A stretch of DNA of 64,000 nucleotides from Segatella salivae DSM 15606 (GCF_000185845.1 NZ_GL629647.1:1280748-1344747), one strand, 5' to 3'. Counted from the stretch's first letter, positions 19,189 through 28,047 are shown. Numbers and translations are program-made. The notes: generated by a model from the sequence alone, not told the origin.

Positions 19189-20091
19189 TTATCGTTTACT
19201 TTCAACCCATTGCTTTGTTTGGGCTACAATCCAGTCAACAACGCGAGAAGTAGAGGCTGGAAGGATGCCATCAGGGCTGTAAACAATCTCCACACCAGTC
19301 TTCTTTACCAAGTCTTTCTGCACATCTTGCATCTTATGTCGGTCCGCCATACGCTTCACATCAGATGTAAGATAGACGCCTTGAACAATGATTCGTTTCT
19401 TCTTTTGAGCCGCTTTAGTCAGCAAAGGCATTAATTCCTTGCCGAAATCATGGCCCATTTCGATAAGCGCATGGTCAACATACGTTATCTTTGTATGCTC
19501 TTTGGTAAACTTATCGACATTATTGAGCATCTCTTTCCAAAAGCCTATGCGCTCATCATCACCGTGAGCGAGGTATATTACAGCCTCGTTTGCGTCATCC
19601 TTTGATAGGGTTTTGATGCGATCGAGCATGCTATTCTCCAATACATAGCTATAATAGAAGGTTGGACCAAGGATGATTGGTGTCTTTGTATGAACCATTT
19701 CAGTATTCTCTTCGGCCAATTCCTCACGCACATAAGGATTATATTTGTGGCCAAGAATATTGGGAAGATCTTCTTCTGTGTGTCCCGATGGAGCAATAAA
19801 GATAGGTAATGCGAATATCGTATCAGCGCCTTCAGCCTCACATGCCTTTACCATTGAGGCAACAGATGGCTCAGTATACTCCATCAAAGCAACCTTAACG
19901 ATATCGATTCCCTTTAGTTTTCCTGCTGCAACCTGCTGCTTAACAAGTGGCTCTAAGTCTAAAACGGGTTTGCGCCATGACTCCATTGGCGAGCCGTGGG
20001 CTACGATCATTAATGCTGTTTTTGCTTGAAGTGTTGGAAAAATGGTTAGCAACAACGCTAACAATAACATCATTTTCTTTTTCATTTTCAT
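19189..20091 (-). CDS. Secreted CbiK/CbiX-like metal chelatase family protein
   Basis: 300 residues. A signal peptide (KKKMMLLLALLLTIFPTLQA) is followed by the chelatase fold: VAHGSP with His32, LPIFIAPSGHTEED, YLAHGDDER and DHALIEMGHDFG, covering two CbiX-type halves. Cytoplasmic relatives insert cobalt into sirohydrochlorin; exported relatives such as P. gingivalis IhtB bind haem and are proposed to remove or insert its metal. As first gene of a TonB-receptor operon it probably acts on a tetrapyrrole or metal complex in the periplasm. There is no lipobox. Which metal and which ring are unknown. Confidence 0.85.
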   Translation of the reverse strand: MKMKKKMMLLLALLLTIFPTLQAKTALMIVAHGSPMESWRKPVLDLEPLVKQQVAAGKLKGIDIVKVALMEYTEPSVASMVKACEAEGADTIFALPIFIAPSGHTEEDLPNILGHKYNPYVREELAEENTEMVHTKTPIILGPTFYYSYVLENSMLDRIKTLSKDDANEAVIYLAHGDDERIGFWKEMLNNVDKFTKEHTKITYVDHALIEMGHDFGKELMPLLTKAAQKKKRIIVQGVYLTSDVKRMADRHKMQDVQKDLVKKTGVEIVYSPDGILPASTSRVVDWIVAQTKQWVESKR

Positions 20092-20158
20092 TCTTATGTA
20101 TTATTAATTTTAATCTAATGGTTTTATCTGAATACTTGAAAACACTCTTAATCAGGTG

Positions 20159-20196
20159 CAAAATTATAACATTTTAGTTAGTATGACAATACCTAA
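20159..20196 (-). promoter_or_regulatory. Promoter of the six-gene uptake operon with overlapping imperfect palindrome
   Basis: TAATTTTG (20159-20166, minus) with TTG 20 bp upstream (20187-20189). TTAGTAT-GACA-ATAC(C)TAA at 20178-20196 is an imperfect palindrome overlapping the -33 element, a suitable place for an iron- or haem-responsive repressor. The regulator is not identified. Confidence 0.5.
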
Positions 20197-20483
20197 TTGT
20201 AGTGATACAGACTGGTTTTAAAGTCCATTTTCCCCTTATTTTGCATGAAAAGCCCATATTTAGGCATTCTGTTAGCTACCAAAAGTCATAAAAAAGGGAG
20301 TTAAACTTGTGTCAAATCGTCACATGAAATAGTACAAAACAAGCCTCATCCCCTGTCCCTTCTCCAAAGAGGGAGAGGATTATTCGTCTTGATAATGGAG
20401 GACTTTGTTTGAGGGTTAAATGATGATATTGAGATTATTACTATTAAAAGTCGAAATAAACTGAATCAAATGATTGTGCGAAA

Positions 20484-20560
20484 CGCGTCACTTTAGCGTG
20501 TAAAATGACGCAAATTGTTCGATGAAATGACACATTTTACGCTACAATATTACGCATATT
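20484..20560. repeat. Intergenic repeat, family member 2
   Basis: The best-preserved member: GCGTCACTTTA, then AAAATGACGCAAATTGT, then CGATGAAATGACACATTTT and TACGCTACAATATTACGCA. The last part is partly inverted relative to the first. It lies in the gap between the uptake operon promoter and the tandem small RNA units. Confidence 0.55.
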
Positions 20561-20730
20561 GGTTTATCAACTATGGTTTTCCATCAAAAAGAATCAGGCA
20601 AAACCTGTTATTATTGCATTTTGTTTTGCTTTCCAACAAAGCCTCTATGCCTTACTATGGCTATCTTTTTAACTCAAAAATGCTATTGAATTAACGCAAA
20701 AACAGACATGGTTTTGCTCGCTAACAAACA

Positions 20731-20794
20731 TAAAAAAAGGAGTACCGCCGTACTCCGACCTTGTTAACCTTAAATCTAATACTATGAAAAACAC
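20731..20794 (-). ncRNA. Small RNA candidate, copy 1
   Basis: A transcript of about 63 nt is predicted between a full minus-strand promoter and a terminator hairpin (GGAGTAC, CGGC-type loop, GTACTCC at 20739-20756) followed by a seven-T tract. The body is nearly identical to copy 2. It contains the complement of AACCTTAAATCTAATAC followed by ATGAAAAACAC, which in the other direction looks like a translation start region. It could therefore pair with start regions of mRNAs elsewhere; this is inference. No open reading frame is plausible. Confidence 0.65.
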
Positions 20795-20798
20795 GCCA

Positions 20799-20830
20799 CA
20801 AAGTTAGACAGATTGCATGGTTTTTCCAAA
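20799..20830 (-). promoter_or_regulatory. Promoter of small RNA copy 1
   Basis: TAACTTTG (20799-20806) with TTTG exactly 20 bp upstream (20827-20830) on the minus strand. Confidence 0.7.
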
Positions 20831-20910
20831 CAATCTGATTCATATAGTGTTACTTTTACAATTTATTAAAGTTTTGATTTGTGTCTTTTAACGATTTAAA
20901 AAATAAGGCA

Positions 20911-20975
20911 TAAAAAAAGGAGTACCGCTGTACTCCAACCTTTGTTAACCTTAAATCTAATACCATGAAAAACAC
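20911..20975 (-). ncRNA. Small RNA candidate, copy 2
   Basis: The second unit, about 180 bp from the first, has the same layout: promoter, about 64 nt body and hairpin GGAGTAC/GTACTCC (20919-20936) with a T-tract. Differences from copy 1 are few and lie mainly in the 5' end and the hairpin loop. The sequence between the copies is unrelated, so what is conserved is exactly the transcribed unit plus promoter. Bacteroides species are known to carry families of paralogous small RNAs; membership in one of those was not tested. Confidence 0.65.
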
Positions 20976-20979
20976 ATTG

Positions 20980-21011
20980 CAAAGATAGAGGTTAATAACC
21001 ATAGTTCCAAA
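20980..21011 (-). promoter_or_regulatory. Promoter of small RNA copy 2
   Basis: TATCTTTG (20980-20987) with TTTG exactly 20 bp upstream (21008-21011), minus strand, just past the stop of the PEP-synthase-like gene. Confidence 0.7.
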
Positions 21012-21044
21012 CAATTCACTTCATGATTTAACTCCACGTGCAAT

Positions 21045-24000
21045 TTATTGATTTATGTCAACCAATCCCTCTTGTTTTTGGCCGTCAATCATAATCCGAA
21101 AGGCTTTATCGAAGCGCACATGCCTTACATATTGTGTCTCTTCTACAGCTGGCATCGCGTCTAAAAGGTCTTTTCTGACAAAGCCACCACATGCCGAAGT
21201 ATCGCCAATCGTAAAGTATCCAACACCAAAAGAGGTGAGGTTTTGAAAGAAATGTGTGCCTTGTGAAGGGTCGACATGATAGTTTTTAAGGGCTACTTCA
21301 ACAATAATTCGAGCCGCAGAGATAGTTGGCCATTTCACGGGAACACCGAGATAATGGTCGCTACTGCCCCATCTTCCGGGCCCGATGAGTACATAATGGC
21401 GGCCCTCGGCAAGGAATTTGCGGTTTAATCTCTCTATATCATCGGCCACAAAGTAATTGTTCATGGGCGAGAATTCATCGTTATACTTCACGTAAACTAC
21501 GTCAGTTATATCATCAGAAATGCCGTGTCCGAGTGCTTGATATGAACGTAACAAGCACGCCTCATCAGGCACTTTAGACAGATCTTTGTCTAACATCTGC
21601 CGAGCATCTGCTATTGGTCGAATCTGCAACAGATAGAGTTCACCCGATCCATCGTCGTTAAGATTGCATGCAAACTCAATCTCTACAGGTCGTTTCATGG
21701 CTTCACTTCCGTGCTTCATTGCCATCTGTAACAACTCAGGAAGAGGGAAAACATCATGTTGAAGTACGCCTACAAAGGAGATAATCTTACGCCCTCCATC
21801 ATAGAATCCGTCGTTAATCACTTGGTCATAAGGGTCAAAAGTAGAACAGATATAACGCAACGAGCCATCTTTTTCAGCCTCCTTGACCTTTAGTTTTCGG
21901 ATATTAAAGCCGTCGTCTACCTTGAATTGTCGCCCAATGGGTGCCATATCAAGTGCATAGAACTGTGTTTGTGTGTCGCGAAGTGCAATATCCCATTCAC
22001 TCATTTGCAACACCTGGTGAGGATGATAAGGCGAAACACGCAGCGTTTGACCGCCATCTACGATATATTTTCCTAAGCCTAAGGCCAACGAAGCAATGCC
22101 TTCTTCAGGCAATTCGTCGCCAATGGGATAATAATTCAACGAGCGAAGTACTCCACTAAACGTTGGATAGAAGTGGTCATCATATTGTTTTCCCACTACT
22201 TCTTGTAGGATTACAGCCATCTTTTCCTGGTCAATGACATTGCTGGTTGCCTTCATATAGGCTTTGGAATCATGGAAATAAACCGATGCATAAACACTCT
22301 TGATAGCACAAGCAAGCATTTCCAACATCGCATCTCGATTGTCCAAGCAAGGTATCATGTAGGTGTTGTAGATGCCAGCAAAGGGTTGATAGTGGCTGTC
22401 TTCAAGCAAACTTGACGACCGTATGGCTATAGGAGCCTTCACAGCATCAAAGAATGTGAGGAAGTCGGCTATCATTGTGTCGGGCAATTGCGCTTGAAGA
22501 AAGTGCTGAAGGATATCCTCATCGCTTGCATCGCTTAGGGCAATAGGATAAAGATTGTTGGTCTCCATGAATTGATCAAACACATCTGTGCACAACACGA
22601 GTGTCTTTGGAATCTGCACTTTGACGCCTTCAAAGCCGTTAAACTCAGGATGTAACTTGATGATATTATCCAAAAAAGCCAGTCCTCTGCCTTTACCACC
22701 GAGCGAACCTTCGCCAATTCGTGCGAAGTGGGCATAGCGGTCATACTTCATTCTGTCAAAAACAGCGACGACACCAAGGTTCTTCATGTGGCGATATTGT
22801 ACGATTGCATCGAAGGTTATCTGTCGATGTGCATCAACATCTTGTAGCTTATGCCACGTGATTCCACGTAAGAACTGCGACACAGGGAATATTGCTCGTG
22901 CGCTCAACCAACGGCTCATGTGGTTCCGAGAGATATGATAGAGCATGGAATCATTAGGGATTTGGAAGATGTTATCTTGCAAATCTTTCAACGACTTGAT
23001 GCGAACAATCTCCTCATGTGTCTTTGGATTGCGGAAGATAAAGTCGCCAAAACCCATATGTTCCTCCATAATTCTACGCAAATCTAAGGACATTTGCTTA
23101 GAGTTTTTATCCACAAAGCGAAATCCTTCGGCTTCAGCCTTCTCGCGGTTTGCACTTTCCGAACTCTCCATTATCAATGGAACATATTCATCTTTGGCTC
23201 GGATTGCACGCAAAAGTTTTAGTCCTGCCTCTGGATCTTTATACACATCAGTGTCACGAAGCGGCGAAGGTAGCTTATCATTTTCGTCAGTTGAGGTCTC
23301 CTTCATAGGGAAACGAGCATCACAAATGACGCCAAGGCAGTTGTCAGAAAACTGATTATAGATGGTCATTGCCTCCTCATAAGTGCGTGCCAAGACTACT
23401 TTTGGCCTACCACGCATACGTAAAGTAGCCTGATGTTTGTTTAATGCTTCAGTGGAAAAGCGCTTACTTTGTGCGAGGATATAACTATAAAGGTTGGGCA
23501 GAATGGAAGAATAGAACCGAATACTATCCTCAACCAATAAGATCATTTGCACCCCACTCTCTCGTATATCGTGTGCAATGTTCATCTTATCCTCAATCAA
23601 TTTGATGATGGAAAGAATGAGATTGGTGTTTCCTAACCAGCAAAACACATAGTCAAACATACGTAAATCCTCGTTCTTCATACGTTTGGTTATGCCGTGA
23701 GAAAAGGGAGTTAACACCACACATGGAATGTTTTTAAAGGCTTGTTTGATAGACCTTGCCACACTAAAAGCATCGTTATCAGCCGTTCCCGGCATACAAA
23801 TAACGAGGTCGATATTTGTAGTTTGCAATGTCACCATGGCCTCTTCGGTTGTCGATACGCGTGTGAACATCGGCGGATAGCGTAGTCCCAACTCCATATA
23901 TTCATTGTAAACTTTCTCTTCTATGCGCCCATCGTCTTCCAACATAAAGGCATCATAGGGGTTGGCTACAATCAAAACATTGTAGATTCTGCGCATCATG

Positions 24001-24065
24001 AGGTTAGCAAAGGTCACATCTTGCAGATAAAACTGACTGAACTCGTGCGGTAGTTTCTCTTCCAT
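21045..24065 (-). CDS. Receiver-domain / PEP-synthase-like ATP-grasp protein
   Basis: 1006 residues. Residues about 28-160 form a degenerate receiver-like domain (no acceptor Asp: VICMPGT). Residues about 173-335 form a second receiver with a full acidic set: Glu179-Asp180 (LLVED), Asp249 (VICDARFP) and Lys320 (FVDK). From about 445 a pyruvate phosphate dikinase N-terminal ATP-grasp domain follows (GEGSLGGKGRGLAFL at 451-465, APIAIRSSSLLEDS, EIEFACNL, LLQIRPIAD). A C-terminal module with IGPGRWGSSD completes it. The phosphohistidine and PEP-binding domains of true PEP synthase are absent, so it is not a normal PEP synthase. Possibly a phospho-regulated phosphotransferase; function unknown. 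Confidence 0.8.
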   Translation of the reverse strand: MEEKLPHEFSQFYLQDVTFANLMMRRIYNVLIVANPYDAFMLEDDGRIEEKVYNEYMELGLRYPPMFTRVSTTEEAMVTLQTTNIDLVICMPGTADNDAFSVARSIKQAFKNIPCVVLTPFSHGITKRMKNEDLRMFDYVFCWLGNTNLILSIIKLIEDKMNIAHDIRESGVQMILLVEDSIRFYSSILPNLYSYILAQSKRFSTEALNKHQATLRMRGRPKVVLARTYEEAMTIYNQFSDNCLGVICDARFPMKETSTDENDKLPSPLRDTDVYKDPEAGLKLLRAIRAKDEYVPLIMESSESANREKAEAEGFRFVDKNSKQMSLDLRRIMEEHMGFGDFIFRNPKTHEEIVRIKSLKDLQDNIFQIPNDSMLYHISRNHMSRWLSARAIFPVSQFLRGITWHKLQDVDAHRQITFDAIVQYRHMKNLGVVAVFDRMKYDRYAHFARIGEGSLGGKGRGLAFLDNIIKLHPEFNGFEGVKVQIPKTLVLCTDVFDQFMETNNLYPIALSDASDEDILQHFLQAQLPDTMIADFLTFFDAVKAPIAIRSSSLLEDSHYQPFAGIYNTYMIPCLDNRDAMLEMLACAIKSVYASVYFHDSKAYMKATSNVIDQEKMAVILQEVVGKQYDDHFYPTFSGVLRSLNYYPIGDELPEEGIASLALGLGKYIVDGGQTLRVSPYHPHQVLQMSEWDIALRDTQTQFYALDMAPIGRQFKVDDGFNIRKLKVKEAEKDGSLRYICSTFDPYDQVINDGFYDGGRKIISFVGVLQHDVFPLPELLQMAMKHGSEAMKRPVEIEFACNLNDDGSGELYLLQIRPIADARQMLDKDLSKVPDEACLLRSYQALGHGISDDITDVVYVKYNDEFSPMNNYFVADDIERLNRKFLAEGRHYVLIGPGRWGSSDHYLGVPVKWPTISAARIIVEVALKNYHVDPSQGTHFFQNLTSFGVGYFTIGDTSACGGFVRKDLLDAMPAVEETQYVRHVRFDKAFRIMIDGQKQEGLVDINQ

Positions 24066-24091
24066 GGTTCAACGTTTTCGTTACTTTGACA

Positions 24092-24121
24092 CAAAAATAA
24101 CACATTATTTTCAAAATCAAA
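24092..24121 (-). promoter_or_regulatory. Promoter of the receiver/PEP-synthase-like gene
   Basis: TATTTTTG (24092-24099, minus) with TTTG 18 bp upstream (24118-24121). It lies back to back with the promoter of the GSCFA gene. Confidence 0.5.
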
Positions 24122-24151
24122 GCAATTGAATCAATAAATCATGAAAAGCAA

Positions 24152-24182
24152 ATTGCCCTTCAAAAGAATATCCGTAACTTTG
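24152..24182 (+). promoter_or_regulatory. Promoter of the GSCFA gene
   Basis: ATTG (24152-24155), 19 bp, TAACTTTG (24175-24182). The start would be near 24187, giving a leader of about 19 nt. Confidence 0.6.
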
Positions 24183-24205
24183 CAAAAACCAACAAAGAAT
24201 GATGT

Positions 24206-25021
24206 ATGGAATTTAGAATAAAAGTCAATATTGAGCCATCTTCCTGGCAAATCAAACCTGCTCAACGCTTATTTTTCATTGGTTCTTGCTTTGCAGAAAG
24301 CATTGGAAGCAAGTTCAGAGATGAGCAATTCCCTACTATAATCAATCCTTATGGCGTGATGTATAACCCTGCAAGCATCCTTCATAGCATTGAACGACAT
24401 TGCAAAACGGATGATTTCAAGCCCGATGTAGCCTTTATCACGCTCGGAACTAACCATGTTTATGTGCTGAAAGAGACGGGAGAGATTGTTGATAACTGCC
24501 AAAAGAGACCTCAATCACTATTTGATGAGCGTATGTTGAGCGTCGAAGCATGTACTGACTACCTACAACAAGCCGTGCAATGTCTGCTCCGTTGCAATCC
24601 AAACATGCACATTCTCGTCACCGTTAGCCCCATTCGATATGCCAAATACGGCTTTCATGGAAGCCAACTCAGCAAGGCTGTCCTATTGTTGGCAGCTGAA
24701 TCATTGGCACAAAGGCCTCAAGTAGACTACTTCCCTGCCTATGAACTCGTAATGGATGAACTGAGAGACTATCGCTTTTACAAAGAAGACATGTTGCATC
24801 CAAGCCCACAAGCCGTAGAATATATATGGGAACGATTTGCTGAAACCTATTTCCATAAAGATGTATTCACTATGCTTAGCGAGTGGAAACCTATCAAAGA
24901 GGCGCTCCATCACACGCCTTTCAACCCTGACAGTGACGCATATAAAGCCTTCATGGCACTCACAAAAGAGAAACTTCAGGCCTTTATGAAGAAATGGAAA
25001 GGGATTAACAGCCCAACATAA
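24206..25021 (+). CDS. GSCFA-domain protein
   Basis: 271 residues with the name-giving motif GSCFAESIG at 26-34 and a second block HPSPQAVEYIWERF near 198. The family resembles SGNH/GDSL hydrolases: the Ser of GSCF and the Asp/His of DMLHPS would be the catalytic residues. Substrate is unknown. There is no signal peptide, so it is probably cytoplasmic. Monocistronic, divergent from the receiver/PEP-synthase-like gene and ended by a long hairpin. Confidence 0.85.
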   Translation: MEFRIKVNIEPSSWQIKPAQRLFFIGSCFAESIGSKFRDEQFPTIINPYGVMYNPASILHSIERHCKTDDFKPDVAFITLGTNHVYVLKETGEIVDNCQKRPQSLFDERMLSVEACTDYLQQAVQCLLRCNPNMHILVTVSPIRYAKYGFHGSQLSKAVLLLAAESLAQRPQVDYFPAYELVMDELRDYRFYKEDMLHPSPQAVEYIWERFAETYFHKDVFTMLSEWKPIKEALHHTPFNPDSDAYKAFMALTKEKLQAFMKKWKGINSPT

Positions 25022-25075
25022 CAGGGCTAAAAAAACTGCTGAAGCTAAGGAAACTGCACCTTATTTCCTTCACGA

Positions 25076-25120
25076 AAACAGGCCTTACGAATGATTTTAC
25101 AACATTCATAAGGCCTGTTT
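25076..25120. terminator. Bidirectional terminator, GSCFA gene and yfhO-like gene
   Basis: Stem AAACAGGCCTTA / TAAGGCCTGTTT extended inward by GAATG/CATTC around one mismatch, with a 9-nt loop. It lies between two convergent genes. Confidence 0.8.
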
Positions 25121-25168
25121 GCATAGCGCAGGCTACGTTATTCATTAACGTAAAGCCTGAAAACACCA

Positions 25169-27664
25169 CTAAGCTTGTGCTTTTTTATCTTCTTTTCTCT
25201 TGAAGTAGACGGCAAAAAGCACTACCAACAACAGCACACCATAGGAGAGATAAGCTACTGTTTCGGTTTGTTTCACACTCTTAGGATCAAAGGTTAACAC
25301 CACCTTATGATGTCCTTTGTCAACATTAAGCGCCCGAAGCACATAGTCAACACGCCCAATCTCTACCGGCTTTCCATCGACTGTAGCCGTCCATTCGGGG
25401 TAGAAAATCTCCGAAAAGACCACGATTCCTCCCGTAGCACTACGCACATCATACGTGAGTTGATTGGGTTCATAGGCTGTAAGCTTAACAATCGACGTAC
25501 TATCTTGGTTCTTTGACTCACCCAACTGGCTTTGGAAGCGTGCATCGGCAACGGCTTCATGGCGCAGATTGAGTTTACCCAGCGCGTCAAGTTCTTCATT
25601 TGCATTCTTCACATACGTCACCTTATCTACAAACCAAGCATTCCCATAGACGTAAGGGTTCTCGATTGCCACCGTCTGATTAGCCTGAAGAGGCACTATA
25701 AAGTATTTAGCGTTCAGCATGTTCAATACAGGGAAGAGGCTATCTCCATTGACTTTAGTCATGTCTCCGCCTGCTTTTGCGATGGCAGGCATCATCTTTT
25801 GCATCTCCGGACTAATGTAAGCATCTATCAATTCCTGGTATCTTCTGAGCTTAGCTGCATGATATCCGCCTATACTTTTATGGTAATAAGAGGTTTCATT
25901 CTCGTTGAAAGTGTTGCTGGCAAGATTCAAAACGCGATAGTCTAAGCTTTTATCTTGCAGAATCTGACGGTCGGTTTGTGTCATCGGTTGAGCCTGTTCG
26001 CGAACGCTCTTCTCTACAAACATTTCATCATTCAAATAGCGTTTGTTCACCTGCCACATGTCGATGAGACACAAAATGGCTATAGCGCCAACCATATATT
26101 CGGCTTTCAACTTCTTGAACTTATAGAGGAAGAGCAGCAAAGTGCCAATAACGATAATCCAAAATGAGCGCCAACAGTCGGCCGTAAAGATGCTTTCACG
26201 AATCGATCTCAAGTTAGATTCCAATGGAGAAAGATACTCCGCAGGGATTGATTTGAAGGCTTCCAACTCCTGACTTGATATGAAATCCGAGAAGAACAGC
26301 GTGGGCATAAGGGCAAAAAGCAGGGCTATTCCACCCGTGAGTCCAAAGCTGATATAAACGAATTTAGCTTTCTTTGTCAGCAAATCTGGCTCATCTACAA
26401 TCTTCTTTAACGCCATCATGGCCAATAAAGGAATTGTAAACTCGGCGATAACCAATATCGAAGCCACCGTTCTAAACTTGCTATACATCGGTATATAGTC
26501 AAGGAAGAAGTTGGTAAATGGCATAAAATTATGTCCCCATGAAAGCAAAATGCTTAATATCGTGGCTGCAAGTAAGGCCCATTTGATAGGACCTTTCACT
26601 ATAAACAGCCCAAGAACGAAAAGCATTAGCACAAAAGCACCCACATAAACAGGGCCACTTGTGCCTGGCTGGTCACCCCAATACTGTCCTAATTGCTGAT
26701 AGATTTGCATGAAGTTTGGGTCTGCCTTTTTCATGGCTTCAGCGTTTGCAGCCAATGGAACCGAAGCCCCACCCTTAGCATTTGGCACAAGCAACGTCCA
26801 GGTTTCATCCACTCCATAACTCCATTGCGTTATATAGTCGCGGTCAAGTCCGCTACTTGTTTGATTGGCAGCATCCTTTTTAACGAGTTCACTCTTGCCC
26901 CTCATACTCTCTTGTGCATATTGCCACGTATGATAGAGATTTGAAATGTTCATCAATATGCCTATCAACGCCCCCGCAGCACATACAGCTGTGGCCTTAA
27001 CGAATTGCGCCATGCGTTTCTTTCGGATAGCATCGACAAGGTAGGCTATAATCATAAAGAGGATGATAAACAGATAATAATAGGTCATCTGCACGTGGTT
27101 GGCATCGACTTCAAAGGCAGCAAAGATTGCCGTTACAATGAAACCCCATAGATATTTGCCACGATAGGCCAGCACTATTCCTGCAATCATCGGTGGAAGA
27201 TAAGCCAAAGCCATGACCTTCCAGATATGTCCGGCAGCAATAATAATAAAGAAATACGATGAGAACGCCCACACTATGGACCCTAATGCGGCAAGCGATT
27301 GTCGGAAATCAAAGGCTCGCAATAAGATGTAGAAGCCCAAAAGATAAGCAAAAACATACCAAACATTCTCAGGAAGCCATAGGTGATAAGCCTTCACTGC
27401 CTGGTTAAGTACGCTCACACTCTGGTAAGATGGTGCCGTCTGATAAGTCGGCATACCACTGAAAGTAGCATTAGACCAACGCGAAACCTTACCTGTTCGC
27501 TCGTGGTATTCAGCCGTTTCCTGACCTGCTCCACGTCCCGCCGACGAGTCATGTCGGTAGAGTATGCGGCCATCTAAGTCCGCAGGAAAGAAGTAAGCGA
27601 ATGAGATTACTGCGAAAATAATGACTACCAACACATCAGGTAGATATTTCTTCAAAGCTGTCAT
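25169..27664 (-). CDS. YfhO-family integral membrane protein
   Basis: 831 residues with a dozen or more hydrophobic segments, starting with VLVVIIFAVISFAYFFPAD and ending with a last membrane helix (VAYLSYGVLLLVVLFAVYF) and a basic tail. The first periplasmic loop carries DLDGRILYRHDSSAGRGAGQE. The C-terminal domain has the YfhO signature FSEIFYPEWTATVDGKPVEIGRVDYVLRAL split over the outer face. YfhO proteins resemble glycosyltransferases of the GT-C fold and in Firmicutes help modify teichoic acid. Which cell-surface glycan is handled here is unknown. A TATCTTTG box lies at 27693-27700 on the minus strand. Confidence 0.85.
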   Translation of the reverse strand: MTALKKYLPDVLVVIIFAVISFAYFFPADLDGRILYRHDSSAGRGAGQETAEYHERTGKVSRWSNATFSGMPTYQTAPSYQSVSVLNQAVKAYHLWLPENVWYVFAYLLGFYILLRAFDFRQSLAALGSIVWAFSSYFFIIIAAGHIWKVMALAYLPPMIAGIVLAYRGKYLWGFIVTAIFAAFEVDANHVQMTYYYLFIILFMIIAYLVDAIRKKRMAQFVKATAVCAAGALIGILMNISNLYHTWQYAQESMRGKSELVKKDAANQTSSGLDRDYITQWSYGVDETWTLLVPNAKGGASVPLAANAEAMKKADPNFMQIYQQLGQYWGDQPGTSGPVYVGAFVLMLFVLGLFIVKGPIKWALLAATILSILLSWGHNFMPFTNFFLDYIPMYSKFRTVASILVIAEFTIPLLAMMALKKIVDEPDLLTKKAKFVYISFGLTGGIALLFALMPTLFFSDFISSQELEAFKSIPAEYLSPLESNLRSIRESIFTADCWRSFWIIVIGTLLLFLYKFKKLKAEYMVGAIAILCLIDMWQVNKRYLNDEMFVEKSVREQAQPMTQTDRQILQDKSLDYRVLNLASNTFNENETSYYHKSIGGYHAAKLRRYQELIDAYISPEMQKMMPAIAKAGGDMTKVNGDSLFPVLNMLNAKYFIVPLQANQTVAIENPYVYGNAWFVDKVTYVKNANEELDALGKLNLRHEAVADARFQSQLGESKNQDSTSIVKLTAYEPNQLTYDVRSATGGIVVFSEIFYPEWTATVDGKPVEIGRVDYVLRALNVDKGHHKVVLTFDPKSVKQTETVAYLSYGVLLLVVLFAVYFKRKEDKKAQA

Positions 27665-27700
27665 GATGATTTTTATAAACGTTTATCACGTGCAAAGATA

Positions 27701-28033
27701 GATATTTTTCATGATAAAACGAGAAAAAATCAATAATATCATGCGCCGATATCATTGCCTCCACAAGGCAATCCCTTGCTTTTCAACCGCCATTGATATG
27801 AAAAACGATTGCAATTCGGTGCATTTCACCCGATAATTTGAGGCAAACGACCTTACAATCTGCGTCACTTCATAGCGCGATTTGACGCAAACCACAAACC
27901 TTTCTGTCATGGAAGCACAGGAGCTTTCCCAACAATCGTTTTATGCCTGAGCTGCATTCATGCCATGAGATGAAATCTACGACGATTAAACTATTTTAAT
28001 AAGTTCTCGCAAGACGATTCAAAAGAATTCGCT
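27701..28033. other. Gene-free stretch with an intergenic repeat
   Basis: It separates the divergent yfhO-like gene and the small Cys/His-rich gene. A member of the intergenic repeat family is present (TGCGTCACTTCATAGCGCGATTTGACGCAA split over 27861-27890). Nothing else was recognised. Confidence 0.5.
27861..27890. repeat. Intergenic repeat, family member 3
   Basis: TGCGTCACTT and TTTGACGCAA face each other as an imperfect inverted repeat around CATAGCGCGA. The short words match those in the copies near 20.5 and 58.3 kb. Confidence 0.5.
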
Positions 28034-28041
28034 TAACTTTG
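28034..28041 (+). promoter_or_regulatory. -7 box of the Cys/His-rich gene, start codon within a few bases
   Basis: TAACTTTG ends 6 bases before the ATG at 28048, so the mRNA would be leaderless or nearly so. A -33 element is not evident. Confidence 0.5.
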
Positions 28042-28047
28042 CAGGCG

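Noticed and set aside
20345..20385. CCTTCTCCAAAGAGGGAGAGG-like palindrome as terminator
   Set aside because: It has no T-tract and no gene ends nearby; words of this kind are scattered in many genomes.
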